In this document: positions 24,241-34,200 of the stretch, piece after piece
Position numbering within the stretch: position 1 is the stretch's first letter
How the letters are laid out: the number at the start of each line of letters is the position of its first letter
Source: Ottelia alismoides
Lineage: Eukaryota > Streptophyta > Magnoliopsida > Alismatales > Hydrocharitaceae
Direction of reading: 5' to 3'
Length of the DNA: 64,000 bases
Assembly (NCBI GenBank): GCA_037367405.1
Contig: JAZKJV010002330.1
Span: 1 to 64,000, forward strand
The notes under the pieces: model-generated
What the model was told of the DNA's origin: nothing
Seen by the model: the letters and a program-made list of their open reading frames with translations, nothing else
The model's database searches: none
Made by a program: the position numbers and the translations under genes

Positions 24241-26640
24241 TACCCCCTCACCCATTTTGACTTTTTGATCCTTCTTCTTTGAGCTTTGACCCTCAGATCA
24301 CCCCCATTGGCTTTCCCATGGTGACACCATGGTAGAGCCATTGATTTGCAGCGAGGAGAGCAAGGGAGGAGGTGTATCCAACCCCACTGCCGGAGTGCCG
24401 TCAGCTAGTTCCGCTCTTGGCCTCTCAGGCTGGTTGAGCCATCTTCCCCATCATATTTAGGTAATTCTTTAGTTTAATCTTCAGTTTGCATCTTCAATTC
24501 ATAGTTTAATCGAGCGATTAACACTCAAATTAAAAAGCCCCAAATCTTGGACCTTAGGTTCCATGTCATAATCCAACTGCCAATCCCTCCTGATTGCCAC
24601 ACCATATCGTTCCCCTTCACCTTATCCATCGATCGACCACTTCATCCAACCCAGATCCATCGTGGATCTAGGAATCAGACCTCCCTCTTTCGCCCATCAC
24701 CAGAGCTCCCCATTCCATGCCATTTCCCTCGCCCTTCCGAGCAAACCCCGGGTCGAGGAGATAGCCCTCGTGCCTGGGATTCATTTGGTGCTAACGCGCA
24801 TGTAAATCGATGCCTCCGGGACTTCGATGACCACCTGGAGCTGCTCGAGGTGGTTCAACCTCGCCGGAGCATCCAGCGTTGCCTTGCCCCGCTTGAGCCC
24901 TACAACCGCACGTGGAGGAGGCCCAGTTACCTAAGATCACCGGAGACCCGAGAAATGAAGAATCGAAGTTCGTCGAAGGGATGTTCTTGAGTGTTCTTCC
25001 AGCACCCCTCTCCGTTGTTCGATCAAGAACAACGGTCCAGATCTAATCTGGATCGTTGATTTCCAGCAAAGGGCTACGTGAGGAGAGCCACACGATCGGC
25101 CACGTGGCGAGCCCAAGATGGTTGGATCCCGACACTTAAGTGGGTAATTTACATAACCACCCTCCACCTTTATATATTCACTAAAAGGTCCTGTAAATAT
25201 TTGTGTAGTTTAAAAACTTTTGGATAAATTGCATGTAACCCCTCGTGCATTTCGTATATTGCAATTTTATCCCTGTCAGCATCACGTATAGGCGCATGTG
25301 TATCTTACAAAAATTACATGTAAACCCTCGCAGGTTTTTCTAATTGTCATTTAGTATATAAAGTTTTAAAACTTTGTTAAAGTTTGGGCGAACTTGCACT
25401 ATAACCCTCACATTTTTTATTTGCAATTATACCCCTACTAGGCCAACTATTTTTATGCTTTGTTTTCTATTTATCAAAAATAGTTCCCATACCCCGAAAA
25501 TTATCAAAAAATAGGAGTAGGTACCTGGATCCAAGCTTAGCTCAGACGTAGCTCGCTTCTTTTTGGGTGTGAAGCAGTGTCAAACCAAAATACCCAACAA
25601 GCATTAGCTCTCCCTGAAAAGGAATGCATGCTTGATCACGTTATAAATTTATATTTGCATTTTATGCACTTTTCTTATTTTCTAAAAATCAAATAGTGCA
25701 CGATCAGCCCCTATTTGCCTTAAAAGGCCAAAAAAATTTATAAAATCACTTCAAAAAATTCCTGTAAAAATATATTATTCTTATTTAAGTATTATTAACC
25801 TTCAGACTAAAAATCAGTAAAAAGTACAAAAAGAAAACTCTGAAAAAATGAAAAGACCCAAAAACCTTTATAAAAATCTATAAAATTCCAAAAAATCCCC
25901 AAAATATTATTTTATATTTCTGAATTTTCTAGATATCATTATTTATATATTAAAATTAATTTGAGAAATTTGATTCAGTTTGATATTTTTCATCCCCATT
26001 TTAATACGACCTATTTAATTAACCCCTGATTTAGGGTATTTTCGACTTAAAAAATATATAAAATTAGAAAAATTCCCAAAAAAATCATAAAAAAATAGTA
26101 AAAATTTATTTAAAGCCAAAAAAGGTTTATTTGCTTTATTTTGACTATTATTATTATTTATATCTACCCTAGGTTACATTGTATATATACTCTTATATAG
26201 CTATATTGGATTTATAAAAAGAAAAAGAAATAGAAAAATATAAACATATAAAAGAAAATATAAAAACAGGAAATTAAAAATCAAAATATAAAAATATAAA
26301 ACAAAAAAATAATAAAAAAATTAATTAAATAAAAAACCCACATTATTTGATTAATATTGTGCATACTTATATGCACATATCTACTTATATTATTTATTTG
26401 TAAATAATGTATAGTGCTACATCGTGTGTACCTTGTGTTCGACACCCTATCCTGCTTGTCACTATACACATTTTTATTGTAGGGTTTATAATACATTTTG
26501 ATCCACATAGTCTTTATTGCCTTATATTTTATTATGGGTTGATTGTTGAACAGATCAGGTTTATTGAACGGTCAACACTTCGACTGTACCTCCGCCTTGT
26601 GTGAGACATATTTAGACCCTCGATATTTATGGTCTTTTTC

Positions 26641-28830
26641 AGTTTCCTGAGGGAGGAATAATAATAATCCTCGTACGTGTGCGGCTTGGAAAAAGTTTGT
26701 CGTCCGAAAGAAAATCATGGTTGGGCCATCTTAGTCTTGCGTTCTTTCAACAATGCCTTCCTCACGACTTGACTTTGGGGTGGTTTCTCCGTGGACAATG
26801 TCACCTTAAATCATTTTTTAGTCTCCGACTAATATATATCAGATTCTTGGGGTACTCGCTGAATCCGGCTTCTGACTCCTGCTATATACCCGGGCTCGTC
26901 TTCACTCCTAAACAACTCGTCGAATCTCCCCTGACAGCTCGTACCTTCCTCACCTTCACTTCACCTTGCGGCTCCACTTCCTCGCTTTCTCTTGACGTGA
27001 CGTCCTTTCTTCTTCCTATTCTCAGCTGGAAGAGACCTTGTCAACGATGATTCGAAAGAAAGCAAGTCTCAAAAAACAGAAAAGAAACTAAGATACCCAT
27101 TCTGATCACGGAACATAAAAGAAGCTCTTGGCTGAAACCTTAAGTGCATGTTATCACAAGGGGCTCCTATTGCTTGCGACGACATGAAATGGAAGAAAGG
27201 AAAATTGTTTGGAAGGCGATGGTAAAGGCTCATGAGATTATTAGTGATGTCTCCTTCAAAAATTTGGGAGAGGGACGTACCTCTGCATAGGGTGGAGCAT
27301 TGGGCTCGACCCAACCCAAATCGGGAAAGCCCGCCTCGAGCCCATCAATTTTTCGTGGGCCTTGAATCGGACCAGAGCCCGTTTTTTTCAGCAAACTGAG
27401 GACCTGGGTCCGGTTCAAGGCCCATGGGATTGGGCTCGGGTTCGGGTCGGGCTCAACCCACACTTATTTTGATTCCGTGAAGTTGCACTTTAATTCCAAT
27501 TTATTATTATGATATAATTCATCCATAACACATGAATATTGGATGTATTGTTACAATATAATATTACTATTGATGGATGAAGGAGATATTGGATGTATTG
27601 TGACTATAAATCCGTGTTTCCTAATTTAGTTCTAATATGATATTTTGAAAAATGAGGGTCCGGGCCTGGCCCATTTGTACTTCGGGTTCGGGCTCAACCC
27701 ACACTTATTTTGATTCCGTGAAGTTGCACTTTAATTTCAATTTATTGTTATGATATAATTCATCCATAACACATGAATATTGGATGTATTGTTACAATAT
27801 AATATTACTATTGATGGATGAATGAGATATTGGATGTATTGTGACCATAAATCCGTGTCCCCTAATTTAATTCTAATATGGTATTTTGAAAAATGAGGAC
27901 CCGGGCCCGGCCTATTTGTACTTCGGGTTCGGGCTCGGCCCGACCCGAGCATAATATTTTTGAAAAATGAGGATCCGGACCCGGCCCATTTGTACATCAG
28001 GTTCGGGCCGGGCCCGAGGTTTTGCGGGTCAGGTCAGGTCGAGTCCGGATCGGCCCGGCCCAATGTTCCACCCTACCTCTGCACTATGGAAGGATAGACT
28101 ATTTAATAAGGTCCCGTCAAAGAAGATTATCCATATTTTTAGAATCTGGCTAAAAGCAAAGACACTTCGGTATGGTTTGGGGTTCAATCCCTCAACACTA
28201 GAAACAATTGGATGAAAGGACTTTTCAACTGTATTCCAATAGGCCTATGGAGTATATTTGATAAATTCAAATCGGAATTACACGGACGAAAATTGTTGTG
28301 GGAGAGCCTAATATTTGTCTCTTCCCTACCAGAATTCTTGGAAAAGATAGAGGGCTGACTCGGAAAATTTACGGACTTTCGACAAATGGGGGAAGATAAT
28401 CCTATTTTATTAGGCAATTGTAGTAAAAAATTTCTAATCCTGAAATATCTTACTTTCTCTGAATGCTGATGCACTTTAAACTAATCACACAAGATCGATT
28501 AATATCTCATCTGCCAACAAGTGTTCCTTTGCCACAGGGACAACGAAAATTACGATCATATTTTTGAAAATTACGCCTTCACGAAAAAGATTTTCTGGAT
28601 GGCCTGTTTAAATAACCATTCTTTCAAGCTTAACAATTTGCTAAGTTTTGAATTCGAAAAATTAAATTGCGAGTCAAATTGGCAGAAATTTGCAATGAAA
28701 GCATCAGTGTACATTTCATGGGCCCCAAGCAAAAGGAAAAAAAAGAGGTCCTTATTATTTTTTTATAAGAGCAAATTGTCCCTAGTGTGTTTAACATCAA
28801 GTATAAAATGAAATATTCTATTTGCGGGGA
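26641..28830 (+). pseudogene. L1-type LINE remnant split by a hAT element
   Basis: On both sides of the hAT element the same frame reads through: before it, ISDVSFKNLGEGRTSA ending at the insertion; after it, LWKDRLFNKVPSKKIIHIFR. Together these resemble the region before the zinc-binding domain of plant L1 ORF2 (GNGRSTSLWHDRW-like). Near 28525-28620, FLCHRDNENYDHIF and FTKKIFW match the reverse-transcriptase zinc-binding motif (C-x2-H...H-x-F). Stops occur at 28215 and in between. The left limit is uncertain; the frame at 26679-27050 has no motif I recognise. Confidence 0.6.
27288..28075. mobile_element. Non-autonomous hAT element, 788 bp
   Basis: The ends are inverted: TAGGGTGGAGCATTGGGC at the left and GCCCAATGTTCCACCCTA at the right, one mismatch in 18. 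The 8-bp flank CCTCTGCA is perfect (27280-27287 and 28076-28083), as hAT insertion requires. Inside are a tandem duplication with a 241-bp period (about 27441-27681 and 27682-27922) and a third partial unit, all rich in GGGCTCGG/CGGGCC motifs. There is no transposase. Confidence 0.92.
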
Positions 28831-28906
28831 ACAATCAACCCTTATATAATCTCATTAAATTTTTGATTTTAGCATTGAGTTATTCACTGAAAATTCGAAT
28901 TTATAG

Positions 28907-29658
28907 TAGGGACGAAAACAGATACGAATATACCAGAATATTTGCTCACCATATTCGAAAAATTACCGATACGGATATCCGTATCTGACTACTAATCGAA
29001 TATGGATATGGGTTGTTTTCCGAATACGGATACAGATATGGTAATGGCTTGAATATCCAGATCTAGATCCGGATATCCGAATACAACATTTAATATTATT
29101 TTATATATTAGTTAATGTAATATACACCACAACACCATGTTATTATTGGTATTATATATTATATAATACAATATATTAATGGTATCAATAAACTTTCGTT
29201 TGTTTGGGAATGTGCACTAACAAAAGTTACGAAACCCTATCCTCCTTTTTGCTTCCGATCAAGAACACATGTTACTTCGACACTACCTCTTATAATAATG
29301 CAACTTACTTATATTTCATTGTCAGTTTTTCAAAATCATTTTGAACTTTGATAGAAATTCAATTCGTATTCGTATGTAGTCTTTATTCTATCCGTATTCG
29401 AATTCCATGTTTATTGGATACATATTTGAATTCACTCTTTATTTCATTCATATTCGGATTGGCTCTTTATTCGATCCGCATTCGGGTCCGCTCTTTATTC
29501 GATCCGTACTCGGATTCAAATTCGTATTCGTATTTTTAAGGATATGATTTCCTTAATGCATATCAAATCATATCCGTATCGGTATTCGATAGAGATAAAA
29601 TGAATATGGATATGGAAATAGGCATATCCAATCCGTATCCTATCTTTTTTCATCTCTA
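28907..29658. mobile_element. Non-autonomous hAT element, 752 bp
   Basis: The left end is TAGGGACGAAAACAGATACG and the right end TTTTTTCATCTCTA, which pair as terminal inverted repeats with a few changes. The 8-bp flank ATTTATAG is perfect (28899-28906 and 29659-29666). The body is full of GGATATCCG/CGTATTCG repeats. No transposase. The right half recurs at 45625-45915. Confidence 0.9.
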
Positions 29659-29666
29659 ATTTATAG

Positions 29667-30489
29667 GGGTCTATTGTTTCACCGACAAATACTATTTTAT
29701 TCTTAAACTAAAAATCAGATTACATGTAAACTTAAGCTCCTAAAATTAATGTGCACTGGACAATTGTACTTCAAAACATTGTCCAGGACCGGTCCTGGAA
29801 AGTATTGATCTGGTGGTCGATATCCGACAGGAGAATACTTACAGAAAGCTCACAAGTTTTCTTGGTGCGTTTGGGCATTAAATCGCAAATACATAATTTT
29901 GAGTTGCCACTCGAGTTTCTCATGATTGTCCTTTTAAATATCGTTCCATAATTATAGTTTATATTTTGCTCCTTGTAATCTCTCGACTTAAGAGTACAAG
30001 ATTTATGATGATATAGATAACAAGCTGATCAGCCATTGGGAGAAGAAACCCTCTGCTTCAAATAACTCGGCAAGGTGAGACAAATCTTTTAAATCTGCAT
30101 CTGCAAATCGCTGAGGATACTTGACGGGTGATCTCGACGTCGGATTCGGATCTAGGTTAGCCGTTCCGTAGAAGGATACGTGTTATTTCTATTCGTTTGC
30201 ATGGATAGGATTTGTGGAATAAAAAAGGATAGATGGTAACCGGTAATTATTTGTTATTCTTTGTTCGGTTGGATAAAAAGAGATACATGACATAAGTTAA
30301 TTATGTTAGATAACATCGACGAGAAAGATTGATGATGGAGGGTCAGAGTTCTCACACACACAAAACAGATCTTGGTATATAGATCCGGGGGGTGAAGCCG
30401 GTTTTTATTAAATCACACGCTCCAATGCATTCGCAATATTTTGGAAGATTGACACAGCTTAACGACAGTGATTTAAGGACTGATCCTCC
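29667..30489. other. Intergenic, no recognised feature
   Basis: AT-rich sequence downstream of the small secreted-protein gene. No motif was recognised. Its right end holds the 3' untranslated part of that gene. Confidence 0.5.
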
Positions 30490-30687
30490 TTATTTCAGCG
30501 CGCTCTCCGGGACGGAGAATCCATTGGGGAAGCAAGCCTTCATGCACATCTTGGTGCATGTAGGCCCGTTGCTTCCGTTCGAGCACCGCTCGAAGCAGTC
30601 GGTGTAGCATCCCTTGGTGGCCACCGCCACCGACACGAGCACCATGATGAGGGCGAGGACGAGGACGAGCTTCATGTTGGCAGCCAT
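30490..30687 (-). CDS. Small secreted six-cysteine protein, Ole e 6-like
   Basis: A 65-residue single-exon protein. Residues 1-23 form a hydrophobic signal peptide (KLVLVLALIMVLVSVAVA), with cleavage likely before TKGC. The mature part has six cysteines at 27, 31, 35, 44, 48 and 52, spaced C-x3-C-x3-C-x8-C-x3-C-x3-C. That is the arrangement of the pollen allergen Ole e 6 family, small helical disulfide proteins of the extracellular space whose function is unknown. The start was chosen because the signal peptide follows directly and a TATA box lies 84 bp upstream. A longer frame on the same strand (30473-30787) crosses the TATA box and is rejected. The DUF707 gene ends 525 bp upstream on the same strand. 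Family assignment rests on cysteine spacing only; other cysteine-rich peptide families remain possible. Confidence 0.8.
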   Translation of the reverse strand: MAANMKLVLVLALIMVLVSVAVATKGCYTDCFERCSNGSNGPTCTKMCMKACFPNGFSVPESALK

Positions 30688-30770
30688 CTCTCTTTCTCTC
30701 CTTATTGGGTTTGGATTGCCTTTCGCCGAATGCTCGCCGTCGATGGTAGGATGGAGGGCGGCGAGGGATA

Positions 30771-30778
30771 CTTATATA
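30771..30778 (-). promoter_or_regulatory. TATA box of the six-cysteine protein gene
   Basis: TATATAAG on the minus strand, 84 bp before the ATG at 30687. Transcription would start near 30745, giving a leader of about 55-60 bases. No other core motif was identified. Confidence 0.65.
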
Positions 30779-31211
30779 AGCTAGCATGGGGATTAGTGTA
30801 CGGTTTAGATGTTAATCTCCTTTTGTTTAGAAGTTTATTTAGTTAGCTATTATTACAACCACCGGTACTGATCTATATTTAGTTGAGCCAAAATAGAAAA
30901 GCTATTGATATAAAGGCTATTTTCACTTTGACCACGAAGTCACCTTAATAAAGGGGTTTTTTACACTCATGCCCCTTCGAGTTTATGCAACTACATTTAT
31001 GCCTTACTTTTTTGACAATAACACTCGTGCCCTTATATTCTTACAAAATTCACAATATCGTGCTCACATGCGTTAGATCTGACTAAGATAGGTGTGGCAT
31101 TATTAATTTGGGCTAATACTATAAAAGAATTTGAATAAAGTTCAGACCAACTGTAAATGATGATAAAGGGATTATAAAATTTAATATATTGACGTATTTT
31201 TTTTAAAAAAT

Positions 31212-34200
31212 CTATTGAAGGCGTCTTCTCCCGCCAATTCCCCTGACTCTCAACCACTTCTTTATGTAAGGATCCTTCCAACACTTGTCGTCCTCCGCCG
31301 CGCTCCGCACCCGTCCTATGAAGATGTTGAGCTCATTGAGAGCTCGCAATCTCACCTGCGTAGAAATAGCGCGACCAAGATCATAATCATAGTCAAACCC
31401 ACTTAAATGATCTGGTGATTGCTCATGACATCTCTAGAATGAATCTCTTTCGTAGGGATCGTGTTCTGATTAATCTGAGTGTATTGCGAAGACTTACTAG
31501 GCATCGATTATCGGAGCAAGATTCGTTCGAAGCCAGCGGTGAAGAGACGTGCTTTGATGCTTCAGGATCAACCTTGAGAAAATAGAGGGAGAGAGGTTGA
31601 GATTAGCATCTTGCATACGATTAGTAAGTACTGTGTGATTCAGAAAAGCTAAGTTCGATTCCTTAATTATGGAGATTAATGCAGAGATTAATTATGATTA
31701 CTGGTTTCTGGTCGACGTCCCCAAGCAATGGGATTCCCCTGTGGACGATGTACTCCGCGTCGACCACTCCTACGTTTTCGGTTGGATCTCCCTGTAATTC
31801 CAGAAGAAGCTAATTATTAATACTCTTTTTTATTGGATAAAAATGTATTTATCTAAAATTAATATCGTTTACATGTGGTGAGATTATATAATATTTCGAG
31901 CTCTGGTCCTCATATCGTTATCGAAGAAAAATGACGTATCAATAATTTGTTGGGGATAATTGTCCAAAATGCTTAAGCTCAAGTTATCAAATAGTAATCA
32001 TCTACTCTTGCAATCAACTCTCACACCTTATAAGTTTCCGATGTAGGATTATGTTGGAGAGGAGAAGATCCTCTACTGTAGAGGGGATTACAGCAGAGGT
32101 GTTGTAGTCCCCTTTATTTTTATGTGATTTTATTTCCAAAATTCAACCTTATAGATTGAATCTTAGATTAATAATATCTATATATCCTCCAAATTTTGTT
32201 TAATTTCGATATTATTTGCTATTTTATCTTAATGGTCAAACATTCGGTCAAGATCTAAGCAGCTTAAGCTCTATTTAAAAAAAAGATCCGAATCTTCAAC
32301 CATTAAGATAAAATAGCAAATAATCTCTAAATTAGACGAAATTTGGAGGATATGTACAATATAAATCTAAGATTCAATCTATAAGGTTAGATTTTGGAAA
32401 CTGCAATCCCCTCTACAGCAGAGGATCCTCTTTTGAAGTGTTACATATGAATATTTACCTGTGCGCAATAACCGAGGTTGTAGTCTAGACCCCATGCATA
32501 GACCAAGTCATTCTGCAAAAGTTAATTAAAGATATATCATATTTCTTCACCCAAAATGGGTCGGAAATTTATTTAACAGCAGATATGATATCTTTACAAT
32601 TTTGTCGAATAATATTAACTGTTATATATTTCACAACAGCTTATATTTGAATTAATACACAATGAATAACCTGTATCATATGCCATACGCAACGCCACGC
32701 CGCTCGAGAGAAAACCGGTGCCATCATCTCCACCCATCTGCAAATCAAATTAATCCGGTAATTAGCAGCACATTAAGTGCATTTGCTCCTCTAATTAAAT
32801 TCTCCACAGGCTAGAGTTCTCCAAGTGCAACCCTGTGCAAGGAGGGCTGGTGCTGTTCTCGTCGCATCTCGTTCCCCCGGTGTACTCGTAGATCCGTCTA
32901 CTCGAACAGAAAGACTTGTGTAAGGGCAATGTATCGAGCATACTTGCGTAAGGGCAATGTATCGAGCATCGATAAGATAACTCATGTATTTGGATTACCA
33001 TAACGTAAAGCGAATCGTAGCTAATCTAGCTCGATTTTATAACCTTGCTAGTGTAACAATCGCTTTACATTACGGTAGTCCGATCAGGATCAGAAGAGGA
33101 GATCGATCGACGGAGAAGAGGAAACCTGTGCACTTTTGTCGAATTAGAGCGCGCTGTAATCCGATGGTGCACCTCGGACTCGGAAGGGTCCAAGGCTGGT
33201 TGGGATATCTGGAGTCCTTCCTCTTTGATGATCGATAAGTAACTGCGATGCGGAGATAATTAAACCGGGATTTTCGTAAATTAAATCGTATACTATCCTC
33301 TTAGTAATGCATCTATTTTGGTGCTAATGATGGACTAAGATCTTAATCTTATGACTAATCAAAGATGAAAACACTAGAAATTACCGATCCGGATGAAAAT
33401 GATCTAGCTCAAGGTCCTCGTCCCACAAGAAGATGTAGTCGAACTCCGAAACTATGTCCGGATGCAAGAATCGCTTCGCGAACCACCTGATAAATCGTTT
33501 GATAACGGTAGAGACAAGCCAGGATTTTCATGCAATCGATAAATATTAAATTATAAAGATTTTTACACATGTATCCTTCCGAACTTTGCTAATAGCACGT
33601 GTGTCTTGTGTGTTTCATAATTATATGTCGACTCTCTAAAACATATCTATCAATACTTGTGTGAAATTGTTGTTGTTAATAGCTCAAGGATTAAAATACA
33701 ATAAAAAATATAAATAATACTCAAATAAAAATATATTTCTCTTTTGTCCTCCTGTATCCGCCTTTTTCCTCAACCCTCATCTGCTACCCCATCAAATAAT
33801 GAGAGATAGAAGAGGAGGACGAAAGAAGATGACGAAGAAGAGGACCAAAAATAAATCCAGTGTATTTTGTAGATTGTTTTGTAAATATTTTGTTCATTTT
33901 TCGTTTTTACATGCACAAAAATGTCAATATTGGTGTTAGGAAATAGTTGACAGGTAATTACAGAATAAATAGGGGTACATTCGATATTGGCAAAATTAAA
34001 GGTATAAGTGTAAATATCCACTATTTCCATAAGTAAAATACATATTCAGTAGGTTGATAACAAATAAGTAACACTTATATCCCTATTTCTATTATTTTAA
34101 ATTTTCCAGAAATAATTCTCTCTCTTTTTAATTATACTTGTGTCCATGTAATTTTACAAAAATTACAATATTACTCATATGTTATCACATTTGTGCTCCT

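Larger units (their letters stand above)
22813..26640 (+). mobile_element. gypsy 3' LTR (copy E), near full length
   Basis: It starts TGATGAATCTCC after a polypurine tract. It has the purine tract, GTCGACAAGGAATAAAGTAG near 23051, the G-box palindrome, TATA box, GC-rich leader (about 24050-25140), AT-rich section and a TGTTCGACACC motif near 26437. The tail (CGCCTTGTGTGAGACATATT, then TAGACCCTCG) matches copy C near 15280-15310. The exact end, about 26600-26640, is not set. Frames at 24060-24990 are open on both strands and are not credited. Confidence 0.75.

Noticed and set aside
24060..24990. 93-codon and 147-codon frames
   Set aside because: They lie in the GC-rich leader of LTR E downstream of its TATA box; opposite-strand frames are equally long.
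27069..28474. Minus-strand frames of 77-96 codons across the hAT and L1 region
   Set aside because: They arise from repeated GGCCCG motifs or are antisense to the L1 frame.
30473..30787. 104-codon minus-strand frame over the six-cysteine protein gene
   Set aside because: It would have to start upstream of the TATA box and lacks the signal peptide and cysteine pattern found in the other frame.
32984..33238. 84-codon plus-strand frame
   Set aside because: It is the antisense shadow of DUF707 exon 7 and its flanking introns.
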